This document shows, piece after piece, positions 48,088 to 59,398 of a DNA stretch of 64,000 bases. The notes below the pieces were generated by a model. The model was not told where the DNA came from. It did not search any database and saw nothing but the letters and a program-made list of their open reading frames with translations. Location of the stretch: the NCBI GenBank assembly GCA_036426205.1, contig CM071574.1, positions 12,868,474-12,932,473 on the forward strand, given 5' to 3'. The position numbers and the translations under genes are program-made. Origin of the DNA: Ascaphus truei. Its lineage: Eukaryota; Chordata; Amphibia; Anura; Ascaphidae. Position 1 is the stretch's first letter, and each line of letters starts with the position of its first letter.

Positions 48088-48805
48088 ACACCGGACAATA
48101 TTTGTGAATGAGGTCAGAGTTGTCTGTATTTATCCAACTTCTAAAACCCACGATGCACCGATTTGTAGTTCCCCACATTCTGTATCCATAGCACAGTGAG
48201 TGGCAAACCTTTCACATTCAGATGAAATGTATACTAAATATAAATTGATGTCTTGCTGATCTAAAAGCTATTCTACAGCTTTGTTCTCTTGACACATAGA
48301 TTGGAAAGTGTAGTAATATTAATCTTTCAGTGTCGGAGGGACTGACGTCTTACTAATTAATGACCAACAGTGGGCACGACCATTCAGCACTAAAGGGTAT
48401 ATAAAAATGTGCTTTGGTTTGTTCTGTTCACACTTTAAAGTTATTCTTACTGTAGACAGAAACGGTAATTTTCTTTCCCCCATTTTAGACTGTTTTTCTT
48501 TGTACTGTATGTTTTATACTGTTTTTTTTTACAAGCAGGACCGTTCTAGACACCCATTTAAATCCCATTTAATACTGTACGAGCAGGGGGGGAGAGTAGG
48601 CAGGGGGGCGCAGGGGGAATAGTTTGCGCACCCCTGGGTTAAATAAACAAGGGTTTGCCATCTTTCTACAGCAACATTAATCTAAGCAAGAAAATATGTG
48701 ATCATCAATAACATGTTCCCTACACTATGCCTGCTGCTAAATGGGTATAATGCCTTTTGTGACCAGCCAATACATGTGTTTACTGCACTACAGCCATAAA
48801 ACATT

Positions 48806-48911
48806 GGCCCATATTCACTAAGGGGTGCTAAGCTTTAGCACATTTTAACTCAGATGAATTAATAGGAGTCAGGGCGTGTTAAAGCGTATCACCCCTTAGT
48901 GAATATGCCCC
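48806..48911. mobile_element. MITE with 3-bp ATT duplication
   Basis: Termini GGCCCATATTCACTAAGGGG and, inverted, GGGGCATATTCACTAAGGGG; the ~36-bp arms are nearly the whole 106-bp element. ATT on both sides (48803-48805, 48912-48914). Confidence 0.65.
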
Positions 48912-49822
48912 ATTGTCCCCTGTTTTCAATGTTTGCTATGTCACGTGGATCAGAAGAGGAAGATGTACATATAAAATAAAACTACTTATAGTGCTTAGTA
49001 AAGGAACAGATAGTTTAACCTTTTTTTTTTTTTTTAAACCGTACAGCCGACTGTCTTCCGCCGATAGCAGAAGTTACCAAGCTGTCCTACAAGGTTCTGT
49101 TTGCTTTAGAAAAAGAACGAACGCACAGATTGCAGCCTAGAAAGTGTAAACCATACTTGATCAAAGCCTAAGGGGTTCACACATCATAAAGCTGCCTGCC
49201 TTCAGGGTGGGTTCCCCTACTTTTTCATTACAGGTTAAAAAGCCTGCGTACAATTGTACTGACTCGCAAAGTAATGGAGAACATTGGAACTGTGCAGTCA
49301 GCATTTTAAACTATTATGAGCTACCTTCTGAACCATTGCCAAGATAATAGACAATGAAAGATAATGAGCTTGAAATTGGGTGTTAAATTGCATTTTTGCT
49401 TTCTCTCTCTTTATTTTTTTTTTTCCTATGGTTTAACTGTTTCCTGCAGATGTAAAAATGTGCTTTGCATTGCATATACAGTACGTCCCCAAGACGCTGT
49501 GTGTTCGGGGATAAACCAAACACTCAACGCCTTTTCTTTTCCACGACTCCCGTACGGCAGTGACGGGGTTAACATGTAATGAGATCTGATTGCACTCGGT
49601 CATATTAAAATGAATAGTGGGGGAAAAGACAAAGCATGGATTGCATTTAGTCTAAAATAGATCTTTCTCAACCAATTGGTTACTACTATTCAACCCAAAT
49701 AAAACAGAAGCTAAATATAAGAATGTGAAGCATTGCAGGACCTGTGGTCAAATCACAGATTTTAAATAACATCTCAAAACCCTACTTTTGAATTACATAG
49801 TACTGTAGTTGATACGCTAACC

Positions 49823-49998
49823 CAGGGGTAGCAACAGGTCAGGTTTCCCGGATATCCCTGCCTCAGCACAGGAGGCTCAATCAGTGGCTCAGTCAAAGTG
49901 CTGAAGCAGGGTTTTCTGAGCCACTGATTGAGCCTCCTGTACTGAAGCAGGGATATCCGGAAAATCTGACCTGCTGGGGGGTCTTGAGGACTGCCCTG
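49823..49998. mobile_element. hAT MITE family M, copy 3
   Basis: CAGGGGTAGC…GCCCTG with the family arms; flanks CGCTAACC and CGCTACCT agree at 6 of 8 positions. Confidence 0.8.
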
Positions 49999-50581
49999 CG
50001 CTACCTATTAGAGCAAAATCCGAGCGTTTTCATTTTAAATACAATTAAACAGTTGTATGCTGTTAAAAGGCATTAAGGCAACATGCAACATTTAATTTGA
50101 GATTGACAAATGTGAGCCAAGGAAAGAGAAGAATACCTGGAAACATACAGTGCACCTGCTTTTTAGCACAGATAATATAATATTCTAATAGCAAAGTCGG
50201 CTTATCCTCATTAGTCTAATTGTAGGATATTTCTTTCAACTTTCCTTTAAAGCTAATAAGATGCATTAATCCAGGTTCATTTTTATAAGCCTCTTGGGTC
50301 CAAATGTAAAGGACAGTTATTTTAGAAAGCAATAAATTAAAAAGAGATGCAGCATGCCTTAAGTGCATGTATATCATCAGACCTATGTTAATACAACTGC
50401 CGTGTAGCTTAATTAATCCTGGTTAGTGTTACGACTATTATCCATACACAACATGCTTATTTTCAACATGCTTATTTTCAACTTAAGTACACTCATTATT
50501 TTTTATTTATTTGAAAGTTTAAAAAAAAAAAAATGCAATTAATAAGGCACAGATGTGATTAAAAGAATTTGTAGTAAATAC

Positions 50582-50673
50582 CTGGAATATATGTTTCCTT
50601 ACAATTTCGGGTCTTTTACAGAAATTCTGAAGCTTTTTCAGAAGCTGCTCAGGTGTAGAGTACAGATATTCTG
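50582..50673 (-). CDS. gtdc1: gtdc1 (qtman) penultimate coding exon
   Basis: A 92-nt minus-strand exon: two bases (CA) complete the Ala codon begun in the exon at 52603-52673, then 30 codons follow, starting [20 protein letters not shown] and ending with a Gln codon in phase 0. This matches the GTDC1 C-terminal region (human has a closely similar [20 protein letters not shown]). The acceptor is a run of T and C ending CTGCAG at 50674; the donor is CAG/GTATTT at 50581. The intron to the previous exon is 1,929 bp (50674-52602). The exon is intact and probably part of a functional gene, because frame and splice signals are conserved across all three exons seen here. Confidence 0.93.
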
Positions 50674-51069
50674 CTGCAGGAAAAAAAACAGATACATTTT
50701 TAATGAAACAAAAACCTCAAAGCACACACTCTATATTCGTCACTTTACTAATTAAAAATGCATATTGCTCTGTGCCGCCTCATGTTTTCCATTATTTAAG
50801 CATGATTTTATAAGGTTACCTCGGCTCACAAGGATGTTTAATGCTAAGTAAGACAGTGTAGTTGTGCTGTTTAGACATCTCCTTTGGGTGATTAAAATAC
50901 ATTATTCTAATGTAGCACAATGCATGCGAGAGAGATTTAGAAAATGCGGTTTTTAACAAAACTACTTCAGCAATTGTGTATACTGACCTTTTCACATGAC
51001 TGATTAAATAGTTTTATGAGAATATTTGTCTGTGTGTGTGTATATATATATATTTTTTTTTTGTATGAA

Positions 51070-52030
51070 TATATATTTGGGGGTATAGAGAGGGGGAGGA
51101 GAGAGAGATGAATGGGGAAGAGAAGCGCGGGGGTGGGAAGAGGGGAAGGAGGGGTCGGGGGAGACGCGATTCATGAGGGGAGAGGAAGGGCCTGCCGTAC
51201 GGGGGGATCGATAGAGGAGAGTTGGAGAGTGAAGGGAGGAGGGAACTGGAGTCATCGAGCAGAAGGGGGGGAGGGGAAGAGAGGGGAAGAGGGGCGAGGC
51301 GAGGAGGGAGCGAGGCCGGGAGGGCAGGGGAAGAACAGGGGGCAGGGAGGGGGACGAGGGCGCGCTGGCTGGAGGGGGGGGAGCGAGACGAGAGGGGAGG
51401 GGGGGAAGAGTCAGAGAGACACGCGCGAGAGAAGAAGAGATGGGGATGGAGGGCGGAGGGACGCAGAAGAGAAGAGGAGCACGGGAGGAGAGAAGGGGAC
51501 GAAGGGGAGGCGAAACGAAAGGGGGCGGGAGAGAGGGCCGGTGGAGGAGGGAAAGGGGGAGAGAGGTGAGGGGGGGGGGGACAAGAGGGGAGTGAGGGGG
51601 GAAGAGATGAGAGGGGAAGATCAGACGGCGAGGGGGTCGAAGGGAGGTTGAGGCGGGGAAGAGGGGAGGGCGACGGGGGGCGGAGAGAGGGGAGAGAGGG
51701 AGAGAAGGGGAGAGAGGGAGGAGGGTCATCTCGAGGGGACGGAGGGGACGTGGGAGACGAGGGGAGGGGGGAAGAGAGAGGGAGGGAGGGGGGGAAGAAG
51801 GAGAGGGGGGGGACGAGGGAGGTGTGGGAAGAGAGGGGAGGGGGGAGAGAGGGGAGCAGGGGGAGGGGGGGGGAAGAGGGGGGAGGGGGGGAGAAAGAGG
51901 GGAGGGGGGGAAGAGAGGGGAGGGGGGACGGGCGGGGGGAAGAGAGGGGAGGTGGGGAACGGAAGAGAGGGGAGGGGGGGAATGGGGAGGGAGGGACGAG
52001 AGGCGGGAGGAGGGAGAGGAAGAAAAAGAG
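51070..52030. repeat. Purine-only megatract (G/A, ~960 bp)
   Basis: Almost pure G and A on the plus strand with scattered C and T, including many GGGG and GGGGGG runs. Open reading frames on both strands here result from composition (no TAA/TAG/TGA from mixed G/A without T) and are not genes. Confidence 0.95.
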
Positions 52031-52208
52031 TGTGTGTGTCTGTGTCAGAGCACACTACAAGAAAGTCTCAAACAAAAGATTGGTTAGTGGGTTGCTTCTG
52101 CTAAAGAACCTAAACTATGGAGAACGGGTCAAAAAAGCAGCACACCAAAATTGGTATCAAATACATTATATTATTGTACCATTGGTGGGCCTGCTTTTTT
52201 TTTTTAAA

Positions 52209-52287
52209 ACACACCACACACAACCACACCACACACACACACCACACACACAACACACACCAGCACCACACACACAACACACACACA
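52209..52287. repeat. (CA)n-rich microsatellite
   Basis: Imperfect CACACA/ACCAC tract. Confidence 0.95.
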
Positions 52288-52602
52288 TTTAAGTACATAT
52301 GGATGCCAATGTTAGCCCTCTTTATATTATGTATTGCTGTGCCACCATGAGACCAATGTAAAAAGTTTTTTTAAAACAAATTACAGTATATTTTGTTATT
52401 TTTTTAAAACACAGATGGTACGTATAAACGCAGCCTAATGTATTATATGACATGTTTTTTTTTAACATTAACATACCGGTTTGCCAAATAAACAATTGCT
52501 CTTGCAAAGGCTCATTTTCAGACTCTTTGTTTTTGTTTCCTTCCCCCACCCCCCCAGTACGGTTGTGCATCGCAATTGGAGGTACGTGAAAATATGGAAT
52601 AC

Positions 52603-52673
52603 CTGAGAAAATCTCCGGGTACACCAAAGATTTGGGACACAATGGGTAGCAGCCACAATACACCGCTTCTAAC
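52603..52673 (-). CDS. gtdc1: gtdc1 (qtman) internal exon, donor-binding region
   Basis: A 71-nt exon read on the minus strand. It encodes [19 protein letters not shown] followed by EIFS, which I recognise as the C-terminal donor-binding part of GTDC1 (tRNA-queuosine alpha-mannosyltransferase, QTMAN, GT-B fold, cytoplasmic). The Glu of LEA should be the second Glu of the EX7E motif of retaining GT-B enzymes; the first lies in an upstream exon outside the window. The acceptor is a T-rich tract ending TTTCAG at 52674 and the donor is CAG/GTATTC at 52602-52601. Phase supports it: the first base G completes the Met codon (AT/G) and the last base G begins the Ala codon finished in the next exon. 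No stop or frameshift. At 71 nt it is too short to stand out without homology. Confidence 0.93.
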
Positions 52674-53721
52674 CTGAAATGACACAACACACAGAAAAGC
52701 AACAGAGTGAGTTTTTACTACTACTCATTTCCATTGTCTTGTGCGATGTCGCTCACGCTGCCACACGGGTAGCTGGTCAAGTTAAAAGTGAAACTTTATT
52801 CCAACAACCCTGCCCCAAAATGTTGTAGCTACTCCTTTCAGTGAAAATGTTATGGATCATGTCTTGAGTTATACGGAACAGAACACGCAGCATATGTTTG
52901 TTCGCTGAATAAATCAAAGCACAGCTCTGCATTTTTTTTTTGTCCTTTAAATGCTGCTCAACACATTTTGTAATCAGCAAATAAACACATGCAACAACAC
53001 GGTAAAGTATGGACAGATTTTGTTAATCATGCTGCAGAAAACAAGGATGTTCATTTTCAACGTATGGTCAGACACCACAAAACAGATTCTCTAATACTGC
53101 AATGCGCAATAATTCCGTGAGTATTCGGCAATTCTGTTAACAGCCATTTCAATAGATTTTGTGCCTCGTATACCCGTTTTGTGCTTATGTTGTAGAAAAT
53201 GATACCAATATGTAGCGTGTGCTAACTTTCGCATTTGTACATTTGTTTCCTAAATACGTCGAGGTGTTAAAATGATGCCAAATGTTATCTTAATGTTCTA
53301 CTTAAACACAAGCTAGCTTGGGTTACCATCTCTATGTCTAAAAAATAACAGTGCCATGCTAAATGAGGTTTGTCTCGCTGCATACTGACAACAAACTGAC
53401 ATGTCCGAAACATGTAAAAATATACTTTTATTTGTGTTGGCCAGTAGAAATGTAAGCGAAATTCAAAACACGTCTTTAACTGTGTTTATGTAAAATGGTT
53501 TTGAAATGCAGCCAAATAGGCTGACCGTAGAAGGAATTGGTTTTTCGAAACTTTCGGGTTTTTTTCTGCTCCAAAACTATTTGAGGTCATGCTTACTTTT
53601 TTCTTGATTATTTTCAATGACACAAACATGTATACATTTTTGGCTATGCATTTATTATATTTCACTGTCAAAGTATCAAATTAAATCAAGTACATCTTAA
53701 TTTCCATTATAATGCATAGGG

Positions 53722-53966
53722 CAGGGGTAGCCAATTCCAGTCTTCAAGAGCTACCAACTGGTCAGGTTTTCCGGATATCCCTGCTTCAGCACAGGAGGCT
53801 CAATCAGTGTGAGCCACCTGTGCTGAAGCAGGGATATCAACAGGTCATCTTTACAGGATATCCCTGCTACAGCACAGGTGAAGACTGAGCCACCAGTGCT
53901 GAAGCAGGGATATCATGAAAACCTGACCTGTTGGTAGCTATTGAGGACTGGAGTTGGCCACTCCTG
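53722..53966. mobile_element. hAT MITE family M, copy 4 (double unit)
   Basis: CAGGGGTAGCC…CCACTCCTG, 245 bp instead of about 175: the arm sequence GATATCCCTGCTTCAGCACA and its inverse occur twice, so one palindromic unit seems nested in or duplicated within another. Confidence 0.75.
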
Positions 53967-54098
53967 GTGTAGGATGTTTATTGTCTTTGAATAGAATTGT
54001 ATTTAATTTATAGCGTCAAGGAAAGCATATGCAGCTTTGTTTTAAATTAAACCCTTTAAATATAGAGGCTCTGCAATGCAGTGCTCAGTGCTCTAAAA

Positions 54099-54314
54099 CA
54101 GAGGTGCTCAACTACAGTCCTCAAGACCCTCCCCCCCCCTCCAACAGGTCTGGTTTTTCAGGGTATCCCGGCTTCAACACAGGTGTCTTAATCAGAGGCT
54201 CAGTCATCAACGGAGTCTCTGATTGAGCCACCTGTGCTGAAGCTGGGATATCCTGAAAACCTGACCTGTTGGAGGGGTGGGGGGTGGGGCAGGGGTGAGG
54301 AGTGGAGCACCACC
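54099..54314. mobile_element. hAT MITE family M, copy 5
   Basis: CAGAGGTGCTCAACTACAGT…GGAGCACC with the family arms plus C-run and G-run expansions. Flanks CTCTAAAA and CTCTAACA are near-identical. Confidence 0.7.
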
Positions 54315-56466
54315 GGCTCTAACACATGTTGCAGCTTCCCTTAGCAGTAAAGAGAATAAATGGCTGGATTAGATGTAAACTCCATTCAACAATCCCACAT
54401 ATAAAAGTGCGCTCCTTCCAGATGCTCTTTTCGGAGACAGCTAAAGAAAAGAAGAGCACCCTCTTAACCCTTTAAAATGCACATTTCCTCATTGACAACC
54501 AATGAAAATAAGCAGGTACATCTGAAAGGCTAGAGCCTGAAAAAAGGAAGTGACACTTGTGGTTTTTAAATGCAACATCAACATTTTTTAATTGAACATC
54601 GCAAATTGCTTCCCGCTATATGAAAACTCCTCAGTTGAGTCTATTTCTAAACATGTTTTTCCTATATGAGTTTAGTATATAAATGCATTAAATACAGTCA
54701 TAAAAGCAGTTTGTAGGCATTGTTTATTCTAAATGGTCACAAATAGGAGGTACGGCACATAAATAGCTGGATGGGACATCCACCTTCTGGTTTATTGCTG
54801 CAGGCCCCTTTCCGAGTGAAGACGTTACTTAGACTGCAGCTTGGATAAACTATTTAGAGATATATTTTCCCCTCCTCAGCAACTCTTAGCTTGGAGAGTA
54901 TATTGGATTAGTTGAATAAAATCAACATCAGTGATACTCTCAAAAAATACTGTATACTGCAGGCCAAGGTATGATTACAAAGTACTATGGTCAGTTATAA
55001 TATTGAAGGCTGTCAGAGATCTGTCTCAGTCTTTTGAACTAGTTTTCCAAAGGACTTGATGAGAAAAGAAAAAATGTAGGAGGGCCAGAAGAGTATTATA
55101 ATGTAATTTTAGGCATATATAAAAATACTTGAAAGTCACTATACTTAAAAAAACAGCATTGTGAACATGTTCTAAAAATGTTGCATGTGCTCATCATCTT
55201 AGCTGAAAAGTGAGTGTGAGTGAAAAATGACCCTTTATTGCTTGAGAAACCAAGGAAATTAGCATTAACTAGTCCGTGTGCGCCTCAAACGCATTAGCCA
55301 ACGGGGCCACAGGAACTCTGGCCCAAGGTGTAACATATATATATTTCCTTTCCTATTGTCTGATTTTATTGCACTTATTGTATTATTATAATTCCCTGTA
55401 CTGTATTCTTTGTGAAACACTGAGTACACTTTTTCTGAGCAGTACACCGGGCGAAGTTTTAGAATAACGTCCGCTGTAGCTGTACTGTATGTAAATAAAG
55501 ACATACAATACAATATATATTGTTTGTATATATATATCATCATATGATCATACAGTTCCAACAAACCGTTTACTTTTTTTGCAAACAGCACACGCCTCTT
55601 ACTATGTATGTATTTATACGATGGAAGCATGGCATACTTTTGTTTTTGTAAAGGACCAATCATCTTTTGCCATTTCCCAATATATAGAACTAGAAATAAA
55701 CTGTTCTCTTCTGCAGGAGCCAACAACATACTGCTCTGCAAGGACTTGTGGCCTTGACAGCATCAAGTGGGTTAAACAGCAGATAGAGTACACTTGATCG
55801 TTGCAATAAATGGCCAGCAAATGACCTTTTTCAGAGCAATTAACAAATCATCTGCTAAATCGATGAATCTTAATATTCAGATCTATTCCCTTCAGTTCAT
55901 ATAATTTATCTGCAAATAGTTATTGGGCTTTTGATTCTAAATATAATTAGCTGATAATTTTTCCTGGCTGAATTACTTTTCTGGAGGGCCTACAGAGGCT
56001 CCGTGTCGCATTATCTAGTAATAATGAATCAGATAGGTGAATTTTTTTTTAATACTGTAATGAGGATGAGACACAGTTGTGACACCTGAGTCTAGTAATA
56101 ACAGAAGACTGCTAATTATCGACAGCACTTTTTGTGTGATGCAGAGAGAGAAAAAAATCCCTCATTATTAAAAATTTCTTTTTTTAAAAGTTACATTATT
56201 ATAAGTGACACCGGAGGAGAGTAAATAAAATGGAGTGATTAAAACATTGCTGCTTTAAGGGTGTTTTTAATTAAATGGAAATGCTAATGTTGTCATACTT
56301 AGCAGATGGGATTAAAATTAGTTATTGTAACTCATATTTTATGTTATGGTTTCCACAGCGTGCCTACGAGATCTAAGAAAGTGATACATTCCACAAGACA
56401 TTTAAGAAATGAAATTTTCCTAGTCGTTGCAACTCATAATAATAATAATGAAGATTGTGAATAAAC

Positions 56467-56512
56467 AAGTGAGGGGTGGGGGGGGGGGGGGGGAGGGGGG
56501 GGGAGGTGGTTG
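56467..56512. repeat. Poly-G tract
   Basis: About 45 bp, mostly G (runs of up to 14). Confidence 0.95.
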
Positions 56513-56561
56513 GGGGAATCTGCAATAGGTTTTGCTACGGTGACTAATCTATCATGTAATG

Positions 56562-56662
56562 CAGGGGTGGCCAACTCCAGTCCTCAAGGGCCACCAACAG
56601 GTCAGGTTTGCAGGATATCCCTGCTTCAGCACAGGTGGCTCCATGATTGTTGGCCACCCCTT
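56562..56662. mobile_element. hAT MITE family M, copy 6 (internally deleted)
   Basis: CAGGGGTGGCCAACTCCAGT…TTGGCCACCCCTT, 101 bp, with a perfect 8-bp duplication ATGTAATG (56554-56561, 56663-56670). Most of the right half of the palindrome is missing. Confidence 0.9.
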
Positions 56663-57519
56663 ATGTAATGCAATCTGAATGTGCTCGACAGTCCATAAAA
56701 CAATGACACTTTGCTTTTATTCCTGATTATTCTACTCCCTTTTAGTTTTTCTCTCTACACAAACAAAAGTTTGAGGTTTAGGCATGCATCCAGCAGCAAA
56801 TGTGATGTCAAGAAGGTTGGGATTTGGTGGAGAGAAAGATGGTGGCCACCCACTAAGGTGATGTTCTACACTGAAACCCAGGATACAGCATGTAGCTGCA
56901 GATAAAAACCTAATTGCACACTTTCTCCTACTTTATTTGTGTAAAATTTTCCATCTGCTACATCTAAAGATGTCTAAACTGTTAGTATCAAACCTGCATT
57001 CAGCTGCCAGCTGTGCACATTAAGGATTTCAAAATGCTGAGTAAATGAGGCATCATAAAACCTAGAAGTACTGGTCCATCTGCCCAGTACTGGTAGGAGC
57101 CCCAATACCTGGTCCCTCCTAAAGTACTACTGCTGTTCATACAGAAGCTACGATGATTTTTTTTATACTAATGTGCGTATGGCTTTTGAACTTGAAGATT
57201 CCATTTGCACTGCTACACTTTGGTATAGCGCATGGCAATGGGTTGTTTTTCCATTTCTCGCTGCACGTAGTGACATTGCATGAATTAAAATAAAATCTAA
57301 TATGTCTTCCCCTCCCCCCTTTTCTTCAAACACCCCCTATTATGATTTTGGATTGTGATGTTATGATTTGTTTTTATTATAATTTTTTTTTTTAATTGTT
57401 TTGTGAAAGGACTTTACTCTTAAATGGGTTTTGCGGATATACAACATCCAAAGAGGGAAAGTAATACTGACAGTGCTACTGACTTGGTCACTTAGCACAA
57501 GTGAGCAAGTAAGTAGACG

Positions 57520-57598
57520 CACTTACCAGAATGCCCTCCTACTGTCTCTGTACGTTCTTCCTACCATTTAGATGGTAAGCTCTTCGGATCAGGGACTC
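57520..57598 (+). repeat. L2-like tail repeat, left part
   Basis: …ATGGTAAGCTCTTCGGATCA GGGACTC, the first part of a widespread vertebrate tail repeat, cut at GACTC by the LTR element. It continues at 63595. Confidence 0.6.
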
Positions 57599-57959
57599 TG
57601 TAAGAGACGTTTGCAGAGGTACGCAATGGAGACATTTAAAGTGAAACTAAAATTAGGCTTTATTGCGCCTGTCCCTTTAACACAGCAAAAACAATCAAAA
57701 TAAGCAAAAGAAAAACCTACTCCACGTTGGAGAATATCTACATGTTGTCCAGCCCTCTATAACTGGGTGGTTAGCTATGCTAATTACCAGCCCTAAATAT
57801 ATATACATATATACAGATATACAACAGTCCCATAAGAAAGTCTTATCTATTTCTTGTTGCTGTAGGGGAAGGCCTCTCTGCTCTTCTGGGTCAGCACCCT
57901 TGTGTGCTAAGGCAATGTCTGTCCAGGTATAGAGGTCTGATCCCCTTGTCTTGCTATCA
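57599..57959 (-). mobile_element. 3' LTR of the coiled-coil element (truncated)
   Basis: 361 bp, collinear with the 3' two thirds of the 5' LTR. It joins the coiled-coil reading frame directly at about 57959 with no visible polypurine tract, so the start of the LTR was deleted. Confidence 0.75.
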
Positions 57960-58960
57960 TGCTGCTTTGCGGGGACACACTGGGTAATCAAGACACTCCT
58001 GCATACTTTAGCAGCCTGCAGATTTTCTTCCTGCAGAGATCGCTGTTTTTCCTCTGCATTCTGGAGGTGTGTACGCAGACCTTGCAGTTGGTTCTGCAGT
58101 CGGTGCTCTGCTTCAAACTTTTCATCTTCCAATAATTTCTTTATTTTTTCAAGCTTGTGCAACTTTTCATTCTTTTCATTGACATGGTCAGTCAAATCAG
58201 AATGTTCTTCTTTCAGCCTTGTATTTTCTCTTTTCACAGTCTCTATAATATTTAGGGCCTCTTCATAGTCCTCCTTCCACTTACGCACTTTTGAGTTAAG
58301 ACTCCCGGTCTCTTGGCGTCAGACTTCTATCTCTTGGTTGAGGATGTGAAGCTCTTTCTGAGAGACTTTAAGATCCATACCAAGACTGAGGATAGTCCTT
58401 TGAGAGATGTCCAGCTCTTCAGCGAGTCTGTGAAGTTCCTTTTTAGAGACTTCCAGTTCTATGTGGCAACTGCTGATCTCTTGGTATGCGGCATTCAGTG
58501 TTATGCGGAGAGTATGAATCTCATTCTGCGATAAGTCCACCTCTGTCCGGACACTGTTGACCTCCTGGTGTGAGGCATTCAGTTCTATGCAGAGAGTGTG
58601 AACTTAATTCTGAGAGACTTCCACCTCTCTGTGGCACTTGCGAACCACTTGCTGAGGGAGACTAATTTCCTTCTGAGCCTCCTCATACTTCTGCTTCAGA
58701 TTAGCAATCATTCTATCAGATTTACTCTGCTTTTCATCCATGGCGGTAATAGTAGCGTGTGCTGTATCTAGATCTGTCCTTAGATCCTCCAATTCGGTCT
58801 TGGCCAAAGAGTAAATTGTGAGCACCGTCTTCTGTAGGTCAGCATTATGTTCTCTCTTCAGTTTTAATTGTTCACAGACATGCCTGGTATTTTGGAGGGC
58901 ATCTTCAGGGCTGGTCAAGGGTTCGTCACTCACTAGTTCCGGCTTTGCTTCCCTGGTATG
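57960..58960 (-). pseudogene. Coiled-coil reading frame of the LTR element
   Basis: One frame on the minus strand runs from about 58933 to the 3' LTR with only two stops (near 58604 and 58319). Heptad-rich throughout: SLAKTELEDLRTDLDTAHAT, DLSQNEIHTLRITLNAAYQE, LKVSQKELHILNQEIEV and RENTRLKEEHSDLTDHVNEK. It resembles golgin or myosin-rod-type coiled coils only in composition. The frame runs on into LTR sequence (to 57695), which shows the junction is secondary. Function unknown; a structural Gag-like role is an inference. Confidence 0.65.
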
Positions 58961-59064
58961 GTGGTTGAGGGTTTCTCACTATTAGAACCGGAAAGACACT
59001 TCTTTGGGGTACACGACTTCTGCCTTGGGTCCTCTGGATATTCTGTCATCCGCGGGACAAATTC

Positions 59065-59398
59065 TCAATTTTCTTTAGGCTGTAGGGCATCTCGAACCAC
59101 CTTTTTCTCCACGGGATCTTCGGACGTGTCTGTTCCTCCACGGTAAGTGAAGAACCGCTTTTTTTCCCCTTTTTTGCCTCTTTGTTTTGGACAACTCCGT
59201 CCCATCAGGGATACTGGGGTTTCCTTTATTTGAACTTTCAGTAGTATCACTGTATCCGCCAGGCTTTTCTTGCAGTTGCGTTAGCTGGCATAGATATTCA
59301 GTGATCTGCTGCTGCCGCTCTTGCTCCTGCCGATCACATTCATCATCATAGAGAACGGTCCTTTCGGTACGTACCGAGTTCAGGCACCTCCACCATTC
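59065..59398 (-). pseudogene. Further segment of the same protein
   Basis: Gln-rich (about 59270-59330 encodes QERQQQITEYLCQLTQLQ), then PVSLMGRSCPKQRGKKGEKK and VEKKVVRDALQPKEN. Frames change at least once. No known fold. Confidence 0.45.

Larger units (their letters stand above)
40552..50581 (-). other. gtdc1: gtdc1 last intron (10.0 kb)
   Basis: Bounded by donor GTATTT (50581) and acceptor CACAG (40552). It contains a 49-bp tandem array, two long GT microsatellites, a Tc1-like MITE, the hammerhead-family copy split by a Penelope-like insertion, a solo LTR with a nested tRNA-like foldback element, and two hAT MITEs. Stretches 40552-41250, 41470-42180, 43410-44460, 46195-47600, 48090-48800, 48915-49810 and 50010-50580 show nothing I can name. 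Confidence 0.85.
50674..52602 (-). other. gtdc1: gtdc1 intron (1.9 kb) dominated by a purine tract
   Basis: Short intron between the two internal exons. Half of it is the G/A-only tract 51070-52030, flanked by (TA/TG) repeats on one side and a CA microsatellite (52209-52287) on the other. In the transcript (minus strand) the tract is almost pure C/U and begins about 400 nt upstream of the 3' splice site. Confidence 0.85.

Noticed and set aside
51004..52292. Arg/Gly/Glu-rich and Pro/Ser-rich frames on both strands
   Set aside because: Direct result of a G/A-only composition; located inside a gtdc1 intron.
57695..58960. Host golgin- or myosin-like gene
   Set aside because: The coiled-coil frame lies between LTRs with a primer site and target duplication, has in-frame stops, and no splice sites were seen.
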